64,000 bases of DNA. Origin: Komarekiella atlantica HA4396-MV6. GTDB taxonomy: Bacteria; Cyanobacteriota; Cyanobacteriia; Cyanobacteriales; Nostocaceae. Shown here one piece after another: positions 8,813 to 17,070 of this stretch (positions are counted from its first letter, which is position 1; each line of letters begins with the position of its first letter). The notes beneath the pieces were generated by a model. It made no database searches and was not told the DNA's origin. It saw only the letters and a list, made by a program, of their open reading frames with translations. Both the position numbers and the translations under genes were made by a program. The DNA lies in assembly GCA_019359395.1 (NCBI GenBank), contig JAHHHK010000009.1, forward strand, positions 62,001 through 126,000, in the 5' to 3' direction.

Positions 8813-10258
8813 GTGGAATTTTTATCCGATTCAGTTGTGCTATCACGCATGCAGTTTGCACTGACTGCATTATTCCATATGCTTTGGCCTGTCCTAACTA
8901 CAGGAATGGGGATTTATTTAGTCATCGTTGAAGGACTATGGCTAAAGACTCGTAATCCAGACTATTATCTCCATGCCCGCTTTTGGGCTAAGTTCTACAT
9001 TCTGAATTTTGGGATTGGTGTAGCAACAGGCATCCCAATGGAATTTCAGTTTGGCACCAATTGGGCACCTTTCTCCGAAGCGGTAGGTAACTTTTTCGGT
9101 AGTGTTATCGGTTTTGAGGCCTCTTGGGCATTCATGCTCGAAGCTGCTTTTTTAGGGATTATGTTATTTGGCTGGGAGCGCGTCAATCCTGCTATTCATT
9201 ATCTTGCTACCATTTTGGTTGCTGTTGGCGCTAACCTCTCAACCCTGTGGATTTTGACAGCAAATTCCTGGATGCAAACTCCAGCGGGTGGAGAAATGGT
9301 TAATGGCAAGTTTATTGTCAGCGATTACTTTCAGGCAATTTTAAATCCTTTTATGGTTAATAGTGTGTTGCACATGTTCTTTGCCACACTGGAGACTTCT
9401 TTGTTTGTGATTGGTGGAATTAGCGCCTGGTACATTATCCAAAGACGCCATCAAGCTTTCTTTTCACAGTCCTTGAAGATTGCCTTAGCAGCTGCGATCG
9501 CTGTTGCTCCTTTACAAATCTACATTGGACATCTGAGCGGTGAACAAGTATATCACTATCAACCCACAAAACTGGCAGCAATGGAAGCCCAATGGGAATC
9601 CTCACCTGCTGGACAGCCTGCTGATTGGAGCCTGGTAGCTATACCCAACGAACAGGCACAGAAAAATGATTGGGAAATCACTGTTCCCAATGCGCTGGGA
9701 TACATTCTGGAATTCAAAAAGAATCTCTCTGAACCAGTACGCGGATTGAAAGAGTGGAAACCAGAGGATCGTCCTCACATGGTAGGTTTAATTTACTACG
9801 CTTTTCGCACCATGATTGCCATTGGCTTTTTCTTCGCCGGATTGATGCTGTTGAGTACGCTGCAATGGTTACGTGGCAAGCTTTCAGCAGAAAATATTAC
9901 CCAGCAGCGATGGTTGATGTGGGCCTGGGTATTCGCGGCTCCTCTAGGATACATCGCTGTAGATTCAGGCTGGATTGTGCGCTGTGTGGGACGACAGCCG
10001 TGGACTCTTTACGGGCAAATTCGCACAGTTGATGCTGCTTCTCGTCTACCCGCTAGCAATGTCTTAGTCTCACTAACTAGCTTTGCCATAGTTTACAGCT
10101 TTTTATTTGTTGCAGTCTTGTACTTTGGTAGCCGGATTATTCGTAGAGGGCCAAATCTCGACTTGCCAGTACCAGGCGTAGAAATTACCAAACCAGCTGT
10201 GGATACTACCCCTGGAGAGTTTGTTCCAGATGAACGCCCTGTAGAAGCACAACAGTAG
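8813..10258 (+). CDS. cydA: Cytochrome bd-type quinol oxidase subunit I
   Basis: 481 residues starting at GTG 8813 with GGAGAAG upstream. Heme ligands of the E. coli enzyme are recognisable: His19 as H22, His186 as H187 and Met393 as M334. The acidic pair E99/E107 is E102 and E110. The quinol-binding loop is the short type and keeps the K/E pair in TKLAAMEAQW (K253, E258). The GRQPW signature is at 393-397, but the residue matching E. coli E445 is Cys391. Subunit I of the quinol:O2 reductase in the cytoplasmic or thylakoid membrane; short Q-loop and length resemble cyanide-insensitive (CIO) types. cydB follows after 8 bp. Confidence 0.96.
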   Translation: MEFLSDSVVLSRMQFALTALFHMLWPVLTTGMGIYLVIVEGLWLKTRNPDYYLHARFWAKFYILNFGIGVATGIPMEFQFGTNWAPFSEAVGNFFGSVIGFEASWAFMLEAAFLGIMLFGWERVNPAIHYLATILVAVGANLSTLWILTANSWMQTPAGGEMVNGKFIVSDYFQAILNPFMVNSVLHMFFATLETSLFVIGGISAWYIIQRRHQAFFSQSLKIALAAAIAVAPLQIYIGHLSGEQVYHYQPTKLAAMEAQWESSPAGQPADWSLVAIPNEQAQKNDWEITVPNALGYILEFKKNLSEPVRGLKEWKPEDRPHMVGLIYYAFRTMIAIGFFFAGLMLLSTLQWLRGKLSAENITQQRWLMWAWVFAAPLGYIAVDSGWIVRCVGRQPWTLYGQIRTVDAASRLPASNVLVSLTSFAIVYSFLFVAVLYFGSRIIRRGPNLDLPVPGVEITKPAVDTTPGEFVPDERPVEAQQ

Positions 10259-10266
10259 GTAATTAT

Positions 10267-11280
10267 ATGGAGACGCTAAAGTATTTTCTTCCCCAAGTCT
10301 GGTTTATAATTTTAGCTCTCTTTTTATTCCTCTATGTAATGCTCGATGGATTTGACTTAGGGGTGGGTATATTATCTCTTACCTCCTCCGATGACGAACG
10401 CCGAGGCATCTTAATGACTAGCTTGAGCAATATTTGGGATGCCAACGAAACTTGGCTAGTTTTAATGGCGGGTGGACTTTTTGGTGCATTTCCCTTGGCC
10501 TACGGCACGATTTTGAATGCTCTGTACATCCCCATTCTCGTGATGGTGTTTGGGTTCATCTTTCGGGGTGTAGCATTTGAGTTTCGAGAGTTAGCAAACC
10601 GCAAGTTATTTTGGAATTTTGCCTTTGGGGCTGGCAGTTTTGCAGCAGCACTTGGTCAAGGATTCGCCCTTGGTGCTGTGCTGAAGGGTATTACAGTTGA
10701 TCAGGCGGGGCATTTTATCGGCACAACTTGGGACTGGTTGAGCCTACCATCGCTACTGGTGGCTTTGACATTAATTCAGGGATATGTGCTAATTGGTTCG
10801 ACTTATCTTGTATGGAAAACCACAGGCGAATTACAGGAAACTCACTATAAAACTGCTAAAATTGCTGCTTGGACAACAATGATTGGCGCAATTTTTATCA
10901 CGATTACGACGCCAATATTTTATGAAAGTGCTAGATTGCGGGTGTTTCAACCACCTCTAGTTTTTATCTTTGCCGTTATTCCTTTGCTGGGGGTAGTGTT
11001 GGTTTCGCAACTTCTTAGCAGTCTCAACCGTAAAGAAGAAAGAGCACCTTTCATTTGGACTATTCTCCTGTTTGTACTATCATTTATCGGTTTAGGATTG
11101 ATTGTCTTTCCCTACATCATTCCCACTGAGATCACTATCTATGAAGCAGCAGCCGATCCCAGTTCGCTGGTGATTATGATCATCTTTATTGGCTTTCTTA
11201 TCCCCGTGATGCTCTTTTACAATCTCTACCAGTACATTGTTTTCCGAGGTAAAGTTACTGGCGGTAACTACGGGGAATAG
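10267..11280 (+). CDS. cydB: Cytochrome bd-type quinol oxidase subunit II
   Basis: 337 residues, ATG start 8 bp after the cydA stop, so the two are one operon. The typical CydB opening is present (VWFIILALFLFLYVMLDGFDLGVGIL), followed by NIWDANETWLVLMAGGLFGAFP, FRGVAFEFR and a conserved GQG. About eight or nine hydrophobic segments are visible. CydB is the second, heme-poor subunit that stabilises the heme groups of CydA. No cydX-like small ORF or cydCD genes are seen next to it; the next 350 bp are repeats. Confidence 0.96.
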   Translation: METLKYFLPQVWFIILALFLFLYVMLDGFDLGVGILSLTSSDDERRGILMTSLSNIWDANETWLVLMAGGLFGAFPLAYGTILNALYIPILVMVFGFIFRGVAFEFRELANRKLFWNFAFGAGSFAAALGQGFALGAVLKGITVDQAGHFIGTTWDWLSLPSLLVALTLIQGYVLIGSTYLVWKTTGELQETHYKTAKIAAWTTMIGAIFITITTPIFYESARLRVFQPPLVFIFAVIPLLGVVLVSQLLSSLNRKEERAPFIWTILLFVLSFIGLGLIVFPYIIPTEITIYEAAADPSSLVIMIIFIGFLIPVMLFYNLYQYIVFRGKVTGGNYGE

Positions 11281-11286
11281 ATATAC

Positions 11287-11615
11287 AGTTAACAGTAAAC
11301 AGTTAACAGTAAACAGTTAACATAATTGGGTTTAGGGGAAACCACTAAAGAGGCGAGTACTGATAACTGAAAACTAATAACCCAAAGCTAGTAAACATAA
11401 TTGGGTTTAGGGGAAACCACTAAGGAGGCGAGTACTGATAACTGAGAACTAATAACCCAAAGCCGATTAGTAACAGACGCTATCTGGCAGGTTTAAATCT
11501 CCCAACTGTTTACTGTTCACTGTTCACCAGCACTTAGCACGATTAGGTGTAAATGTGTCACCAGGTTTAAATCCCCCAACTGTTTACTGTTTACTGTTCA
11601 CTGTTTACTGATTTA
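11287..11615. repeat. Composite dispersed repeat (TAAACAGT arrays plus 75-bp tandem unit)
   Basis: The whole spacer between cydB and the next gene is repetitive. It opens with short CAGTTAACAGTAAA-type runs, continues with two nearly identical 75-bp units (starting near 11319 and 11394; unit begins AACATAATTGGGTTTAGG), and closes with inverse runs of TGTTTACTGTTCACTG preceded by GGTTTAAATC(T/C)CCC. Left and right ends are thus approximately inverted copies of each other. A second copy of the family is at 41993-42272. It is not CRISPR: no regular spacers. Confidence 0.8.
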
Positions 11616-11630
11616 ACCGCTACATATAAA

Positions 11631-12800
11631 ATGCGAACAATTGCGGAAATTAATGAAAAAATCAGTCGCCAGCGTGCAGTAGTTTTGACGATTGAAGAAT
11701 TAAAAGCACGAGTTGCAGAAATAGGTATTAACAAAGCTGCGAAGGAAGTAGATATAATTACCACTGGCACTTTTGAGCCAATGGAATCAAGTGGTGCAAT
11801 TATTAATCTTGGACATACTGACCCGCCAATAAAAATTCGTCGCTGCTGGTTAGATGGTGTTCCAGCATACTCTGGGTTTGGAGCAGTAGATTTATATTTG
11901 GGTGCAAGTTGTGCTGTGGAAGTGATGGATGGAGAAGAAATCCGAGAACGCGGCGGTGGTCATGTAATCGAAGATTTGATCGCTGGTAAACCTGTACACG
12001 TAAAAGCGCAAGGTCAAGTAACAGATTGTTACCCTAGGGCAACATTTGAAACGACAGTTACTAATGAAACAATAAATCAGTTTTATTTATTCAATCCGCG
12101 CAATCTTTATCAAAATTTTATTGTAGGTGTAAATGGGGGCGATCGCTCACTTTTCACCTATCTCGGCCCTTTACAACCGCATCTGGGAAATGCAGTTTAC
12201 TCAAACCCTGGTGCTATTTCTCCTCTACTCAATGACCCCGATTTGCAACTCATTGGCATTGGCACGCGAATTTTCTTGGGTGGCGGTATCGGTTACGTTG
12301 CTTGGGAAGGTACTCAGCACTTTCCTTTACAAAAGCGTCTAGCTAATCGTACTCCAGTTGGGCCGGCTGCGACTTTGGCTTTAATTGGTGATGCCAAACA
12401 AATGGATGCTCGTTGGGTGCGGGGTTGTTACTTCAAAAGTTACGGGCCTTCATTGATGTTGGGGGTTGGTGTTCCACTCCCTGTATTAAGTGAAGAAGTA
12501 GTAGAACACTGTGCCGTACAAGATAAAGACTTGGTAGCCCCAATAGTGGACTTTTCCATTCCTCGACGTGTCCGTCCCACCTTTGGTTTAGTGAGTTACG
12601 CCCAACTTAAGTCTGGGCGTATCACTATTGAAGGCAAAGCTGTACGCGTTGCTCCTCTGGCAAGTTTATTTTTTTCTAGGCAAGTCGCCCTAGAGTTGAA
12701 ACAGTGGATCGAAGCAGGTACTTTTACCCTCACCGAAGCTGTTTCCCCAATTCCGATGGAGCGATCTTTTTTACCCCAAGATCGCTGGACGGATTTTTGA
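11631..12800 (+). CDS. DUF39 (homocysteine biosynthesis) protein
   Basis: 389 residues matching the HcyBio/DUF39 family: the N-terminal TIAEINEKI and VVLTIEEL, VDIITTGTFEPMESSGA, the cysteines RRCWLDGVPAYSG and GASCAVEV, and GIGTRIFLGGGIGYV. In methanogens, DUF39 proteins together with a NIL-ferredoxin partner insert sulfide-derived sulfur into aspartate semialdehyde to form homocysteine. Here the protein is DUF39 only; the CBS pair found in some archaeal forms is absent, and no NIL/4Fe-4S gene lies adjacent. Actual role in this organism is an inference from the family. Confidence 0.85.
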   Translation: MRTIAEINEKISRQRAVVLTIEELKARVAEIGINKAAKEVDIITTGTFEPMESSGAIINLGHTDPPIKIRRCWLDGVPAYSGFGAVDLYLGASCAVEVMDGEEIRERGGGHVIEDLIAGKPVHVKAQGQVTDCYPRATFETTVTNETINQFYLFNPRNLYQNFIVGVNGGDRSLFTYLGPLQPHLGNAVYSNPGAISPLLNDPDLQLIGIGTRIFLGGGIGYVAWEGTQHFPLQKRLANRTPVGPAATLALIGDAKQMDARWVRGCYFKSYGPSLMLGVGVPLPVLSEEVVEHCAVQDKDLVAPIVDFSIPRRVRPTFGLVSYAQLKSGRITIEGKAVRVAPLASLFFSRQVALELKQWIEAGTFTLTEAVSPIPMERSFLPQDRWTDF

Positions 12801-12942
12801 TACTGGGGATTGGGGATTGGGGACTAGGAGGAATAGGAGGAATTATTGAACAAGTCTTCACCCTTCTTTTGCTGTCGCAGTGAGCGAGAAGCTTCTTTTT
12901 AAGTTAGCTAATTCCCAATCCCTAATACCTAATCTTCAATCC

Positions 12943-13941
12943 CTATTCTTGGGTTGGTTTCGGTCGCTTGATCGGCTTAGGAGCGGGTGTTTTGGGTATA
13001 GGTTTTGATACCGCAGAAGGGTCGCCGCCTGTTTTCTTGATTGGACGTGGGGTTTCTCCATTGCGTCTGGGGGGGAATGGTTTCCTGCCACCGCCAGCAC
13101 GAGGAGCGCCTTTGAAAGGTGGTCGGCGTTTTTTGGGTAAATCAGCGATCGCTTCAGCTTTATCTACCACTAATACGTCAGATTCCCTTTTTACTTGGAA
13201 GTCCCAGAACTTTCCTACTGCTTTAGTACCAAGTACACCTCTAAGTTTCAACTTAAAATACTTAGGTTTATCAGTTGGTTTACGTGGAGCCTGCTTAATT
13301 TTGACCACCAAGCTTTTAGCATCAAAAGACTGGTAAACTACTTCGCCACGAACAGAAAAACCACCATCTGTAATTTCTGATGAGGGGATCTGGGTATTTA
13401 GAGTTTCATCATTCTCAGATAAACCATCATCGGGCGTCTGTAACTCTTGTGACTCAGAATGTTCATCTTCTGGTGTTGGCTGTTTAGCGAGATTTTCTGG
13501 CTCCCAAACTCCAACAATTTGGAGGTGCAAGGTGTCATTTTCTTGTCTTGTGCGCGGATAAACCACCCACAGATGTTCTTTTTCCAAGTCTAGGTGATTC
13601 TTGACTAAGCTCATAATCCGACCTAAAAGGACGGCGTTGAGTTCTACATCATCTGTGGTCAGCAGTGTACCTTGAGTAAATTGTTCGCTGCTAGCATGGT
13701 AGCGACCACGAACTAAACCGATCGCTCGGTACTGCATTGGTTCACTGGGAGGTGGAATCGGTTGCTGCCGATTGGCTAAGTTGTCATTTGAGGCATCACT
13801 AGAGTTAACGGGCGAATTCTCTAGCTTAGTGACTTTGACTGGTACAGTATTAACATTAGGGGCTGGTTCTATATTAGTTGGGCCCTGGTTAGAGGCAGAA
13901 GAATTAGAAGGTTCAGGCAACGGCATCAGGTCGGAATTCAT
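12943..13941 (-). CDS. Conserved cyanobacterial protein with disordered, proline-rich ends
   Basis: Not recognised as a named family. The start is placed at ATG 13941 because AAGGAG lies just upstream; an in-frame ATG eight codons earlier lacks a site. The first about 70 residues are Ser/Asn/Pro rich and the last about 70 are basic with repeated PK/PR/GGG runs, so both tails are probably unstructured; the basic tail could bind nucleic acid. The middle holds two ordered segments (near YRAIGLVRGRYHASSEQFTQ, and GGFSVRGEVVYQS to LRGVLGTKAVGKFWDFQVK). Predicted cytoplasmic, no membrane helix. The gene is divergent from the TPR gene at 14320. Confidence 0.75.
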   Translation of the reverse strand: MNSDLMPLPEPSNSSASNQGPTNIEPAPNVNTVPVKVTKLENSPVNSSDASNDNLANRQQPIPPPSEPMQYRAIGLVRGRYHASSEQFTQGTLLTTDDVELNAVLLGRIMSLVKNHLDLEKEHLWVVYPRTRQENDTLHLQIVGVWEPENLAKQPTPEDEHSESQELQTPDDGLSENDETLNTQIPSSEITDGGFSVRGEVVYQSFDAKSLVVKIKQAPRKPTDKPKYFKLKLRGVLGTKAVGKFWDFQVKRESDVLVVDKAEAIADLPKKRRPPFKGAPRAGGGRKPFPPRRNGETPRPIKKTGGDPSAVSKPIPKTPAPKPIKRPKPTQE

Positions 13942-14319
13942 AAAAACTCCTTGCGGCGGAGACACATCCCATTGTGGGATTTTACTAAGGCAGCTGAAAA
14001 GAGCGTTTGTGCGGCTGGTGAAAGTATATTTTCTTTCAACAAAGTTACATCAGAGCGCCCTATACAATTCTAAAGACGCTAAATTCATCATTTATATACT
14101 AAATGTGTCCTTTAGCGCCTTTACACTAGTTTCGGAAGCATATCATAGCTACAATTCTGGCGGCTCCTCCTAAAGTCATCACTTACTTTAGCAGTGTGGA
14201 TAGTTATTTGTTATAAAATTCACAGGCAATTGGCGGAATTCCGCAAGGTTTTGGAAATTTTTAACTTTCCAATTTGTGTAAATGATAATGTCATTAGAGT
14301 TCAGGAGAAGGACAAAATT
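13942..14319. other. Intergenic region, divergent promoters
   Basis: About 380 bp between two divergent genes. A plus-strand ORF spanning the first part lies opposite the upstream gene and has no homology-like features. No terminator, RNA gene or repeat family identified; promoters of both genes presumably lie here. Confidence 0.3.
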
Positions 14320-15210
14320 GTGTCTCAACCACGCAATCGCTGGATAGTAAAGGTCGTTTTGGTCATAGCAGTTCTTGCTTTTGTGGGTGTTTCCGTAGTT
14401 CCCATAATTGGAGCATTTAATAATACGCCACCTTCAAACCAAAATACTTCTAACACCAGAGGCAGCTCACCTTCCTCTGACCAAAAATCACAATTAGCAG
14501 ACCAAGTACGGGGTTATGAACTGGTTTTACAACGAGAACCAGAAAATCAAACTGCGCTCAAAGGTTTATTACAAGCACGGTTAACATTATTAAGTCAAAA
14601 AGCAAAAGGCGAGGTTCAACCGTCTGATATTCAAGCGGTAATTGAACCTTTAGAAAAGTTAGCAAAGCTGAATCCCGAACAGTCAGAATATACAGTGTTG
14701 CTTGCTCAAGCAAAACAGCAAATTGGCGACAAGGAAGGAGCGGCTCAAGCTTATCGCTCAATTTTAGCCACGAAACCGGGTGATTTGAATGCTTTGCGAG
14801 GAATGGTAACTCTGTTGCTAAGTCAACAACGCCCGGAAGCAGCTATTGGTTTGCTCCAAGATACTCTCTCTAATGCAGCTCAGGCAAATAAAATTCAACC
14901 TGGAAGTGTAGATGCGATCGCAGTGCGGGTACTATTGGGAACTGTTCATGCCTCCCAGAAGAATTATCCACAAGCTACCTCTGTATATGATCAGGCAATT
15001 CAAAAAGATCCCAAGGATTTTCGTCCTGTTTTGGCAAAGGCAATGCTCTTAAAAGAACAAGGCAAAATCGCAGAAGCAAAACCTTTGTTTGACACTGCCT
15101 TGGCTCTAGCACCTGCTCAGTACAAAGACGAAATCAACAAGACAGCAGCATCTCCATCTCCGGCTCCTGCTGTACCTCCTGCTCCTTTACCTGAGAATAC
15201 GCCGAACTGA
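14320..15210 (+). CDS. Membrane-anchored tetratricopeptide repeat protein
   Basis: The start is GTG 14320 (VSQPRNRW...), preceded by AGGAGAAGG; the open frame extends 42 codons further up but without ribosome-binding signal. The 296-residue product has one N-terminal transmembrane helix (about residues 8-29), a Ser/Asn/Thr-rich linker and then TPR-like helical pairs from about residue 70 to 270 (for example KEGAAQAYRSILATKPGD, NYPQATSVYDQAIQKDPKD, KIAEAKPLFDTALALAP). It ends in a Pro/Ala-rich tail. Such proteins are scaffolds; the partner cannot be read from sequence. A palindromic hairpin begins on the base after the stop codon. Confidence 0.85.
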   Translation: MSQPRNRWIVKVVLVIAVLAFVGVSVVPIIGAFNNTPPSNQNTSNTRGSSPSSDQKSQLADQVRGYELVLQREPENQTALKGLLQARLTLLSQKAKGEVQPSDIQAVIEPLEKLAKLNPEQSEYTVLLAQAKQQIGDKEGAAQAYRSILATKPGDLNALRGMVTLLLSQQRPEAAIGLLQDTLSNAAQANKIQPGSVDAIAVRVLLGTVHASQKNYPQATSVYDQAIQKDPKDFRPVLAKAMLLKEQGKIAEAKPLFDTALALAPAQYKDEINKTAASPSPAPAVPPAPLPENTPN

Positions 15211-15238
15211 GTAGAGACGCGATTAATCGTGTCTCTAC
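15211..15238. repeat. GTAGAGAC-type palindrome (hairpin element)
   Basis: 28-nt near-perfect palindrome GTAGAGACGCGATTAATCGT followed by GTCTCTAC, starting on the base after the TPR gene stop. It belongs to a family with constant arms GTAGAGACG/CGTCTCTAC and variable but self-complementary centres, also seen at 23767, 26334, 32288 and 60038. It may double as a transcription terminator although no long T run follows. Confidence 0.75.
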
Positions 15239-15293
15239 AAGTGAGTGGAGGAGTGGGGGAGTGATTTTGAATTGTTCTTTCCCCTCTTCTTGC

Positions 15294-15914
15294 TCACGCT
15301 CCCTCTATGGCCGCAACGACACCAAAGATAAGAAATAGGCATCCACCGGCAAAAGTGAGTTGACGTTCTGAAATCCGACCAGCAATCATTTTGCCCCCGA
15401 TAACAGCGATCGCAGCACAAATGGCATGACCTAAAATTGCACCCACCGTTACCCCAATTGGGTTATTTCCAGCGGCTAGGGCAATGGTGGCAATTTGCGT
15501 GCGATCGCCCCACTCTGCCATAAATGTCAAGACAAAGGCTTCTATTAAAATTGCCAAGGGAGTTTTTCGCTTTGGTAGCTGCAAATCTGCCTGTTCCACC
15601 GCTGCTTTTGCCTCTTCTACAACTTCTGTATCACAAGTAGAGGCAGACATTTTACTCGCTTCATACAGTAGCTTAATACCAAAAACAAAAAACAAAGCTA
15701 TTTCGGCGTAATGAATATAAATTTTTGGCAACAAAGCCGCCGTTTGCCCCAACAGCACCGAGAGGATTGTCATCGCAGCTAAAGCGGCTGTCACTCCTAT
15801 AAATACCAGTCGCCGCGAGTGATGCATTGCCAAAATCACAGCGATAAAAAATGTTTTATCCCCTAGCTCTGAAACTGTAATTAGTAATAAACCTGCGGTA
15901 AAAGCTGTTAACAC
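15294..15914 (-). CDS. GDT1/UPF0016 family cation (Mn2+) transporter, Mnx-like
   Basis: 206 residues with the two signature motifs of UPF0016 in one chain: SELGDKTFF (about residue 16) and AEWGDRTQI (about residue 136), each in a hydrophobic hairpin and separated by an acidic cytosolic loop. About six to seven membrane segments. Two-motif cyanobacterial members such as Synechocystis Mnx export manganese from the cytoplasm into the thylakoid lumen; this role is inferred from the family and from the manganese riboswitch just upstream. GTG start at 15914 with AGGAG nearby. Confidence 0.9.
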   Translation of the reverse strand: MLTAFTAGLLLITVSELGDKTFFIAVILAMHHSRRLVFIGVTAALAAMTILSVLLGQTAALLPKIYIHYAEIALFFVFGIKLLYEASKMSASTCDTEVVEEAKAAVEQADLQLPKRKTPLAILIEAFVLTFMAEWGDRTQIATIALAAGNNPIGVTVGAILGHAICAAIAVIGGKMIAGRISERQLTFAGGCLFLIFGVVAAIEGA

Positions 15915-15963
15915 TCTCTCAAGCTCCTAAAGAATCGTCTACCGATGTGAGCTTGACGAGAGC

Positions 15964-16130
15964 CAAAAGACCTCACCAAGCGCACACTTATTTGTGTGAA
16001 CTTAGTGAAGGTCTCGCTTCCAAATATTAATTATTTGCCACCTGAACCAGGCTCATCGCCAGTATGTTGATTCAGATGTACTGGCTTTAAAATTTTTTGC
16101 CAGCAGCTACTCCCCTTCTATGCGTTAGTG
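15964..16130 (-). promoter_or_regulatory. yybP-ykoY (Mn2+) riboswitch with terminator-type platform
   Basis: Read on the minus strand, the leader has the conserved features in order: GGGGAGTAGCTGCTGGC (from about 16115 down), a stem, TCAACATACTGGC, CCTGGTTCAGG, and GCGAGACCTTCAC (16004-16018). The last block also forms the 5' arm of a long hairpin (16014 to 15968, arms AGACCTTCACTAAG and CTTGGTGAGGTCT) ending in TTTT. Aptamer and terminator therefore compete for the same bases, giving an ON switch when Mn2+ is bound, as known for this class. It lies about 50 bp upstream of the Mnx-like gene, the classical association. Confidence 0.9.
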
Positions 16131-16441
16131 ATCATACCTCTGTTTTAGGTATGAGTCAAGGCAATAGGAAATGGAGAAGGCACTATTTTACTTACGTGGT
16201 AAAAATAGATTAGACAAGACTGATAGCAAAATTAAGGTGAACTGCGATCGCCTTATCGCCTTGCAGTGACTAAAAAATTCCCATAGGTCACTCAGAACTA
16301 AGCTATATACCCAAAGAGTTAAAAATCAAATTTAAAACAATTTGTGCCAAGCAAGATACAACTATGAGCCAAGTTGTAAAAGAGTTTATAGAAAAATGGG
16401 TAATAGAAAATGATTAATCAAAAAATTGGAAAGTTTAAACT
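16131..16441. other. Intergenic region upstream of the riboswitch and a Uma2 gene
   Basis: About 310 bp between the divergent transporter leader and the Uma2 gene. It should hold the riboswitch promoter (minus strand) and the Uma2 promoter. No repeat family or ORF was recognised apart from one isolated GCGATCGC site. Confidence 0.3.
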
Positions 16442-17068
16442 ATGACTCAAGCTTTACCAAAAACTAAGCTAGTAACCTTTGAAGAATTTGTTCAGTGGAA
16501 ACCTGACGGCAAACGGTATGAACTGCATGACAGAGTAGTAATCGAAATAGCCCAGCCGACAGGCGATCATGAAGATATTATCGGTTTTTTAGCGCTTGAA
16601 ATATCTGTCGATATCAAGCGACAAAATATTCCCTGCTTCATACCAAAAACAGCATTAGTAAAACCACCTGAAAATGAATCCGGTTATTCACCAGATATAT
16701 TAATAATCAATCGCTCCAATCTGATAAATGAACCTCTGTGGAAAAACGAATCTACTGTTACTCAAGGCGCATCAATCAAGATGGTGATTGAGGTAGTTAG
16801 TACCAATTGGCGTACTGATTACTACACTAAGCGCGGTGTGTATGAAGAAATTGGGATTCAGGAATATTGGATTGTGGATTACTTAGCTCTGGGTGGTAAG
16901 TCATTCATTGGCAATCCCAAACAGCCCACAGTATTGGTTTATTCATTATCAGAGGGTGAATACCAAGTCAGTCAGTTTCATGGCGGGGAAAGCATTATCT
17001 CACCCACTTTCCTAGAATTGAATTTGACCGCAGAGCAGATTTTTCAAGCTGGAAATACAACCATATAA
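16442..17068 (+). CDS. Uma2 family (DUF820) putative endonuclease
   Basis: 208 residues with the Uma2/DUF820 layout: N-terminal TFEEFVQWKPDGKRYELHDRVVIEI, GYSPDILII, and the PD-(D/E)XK-like core VIEVVSTNWRTDYYTKRGVYEEIGIQEYWIVD. The D of SPDI, the E of IEVVS and the K of TKRGVYEE are the expected catalytic set. These proteins are greatly expanded in filamentous cyanobacteria and their biological role is not established. Its stop is 2 bp from the convergent sdhA stop, so the two genes abut tail to tail. Confidence 0.88.
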   Translation: MTQALPKTKLVTFEEFVQWKPDGKRYELHDRVVIEIAQPTGDHEDIIGFLALEISVDIKRQNIPCFIPKTALVKPPENESGYSPDILIINRSNLINEPLWKNESTVTQGASIKMVIEVVSTNWRTDYYTKRGVYEEIGIQEYWIVDYLALGGKSFIGNPKQPTVLVYSLSEGEYQVSQFHGGESIISPTFLELNLTAEQIFQAGNTTI

Positions 17069-17070
17069 AG

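Noticed and set aside
11287-11615. Possible CRISPR array
   Set aside because: The repeats are directly adjacent or form inverted blocks, without constant-length unique spacers, and no cas genes are in the window.
13772-14173. 133-codon plus-strand ORF
   Set aside because: Its first half is antisense to the supported minus-strand gene and the second half is spacer; no coding signature.
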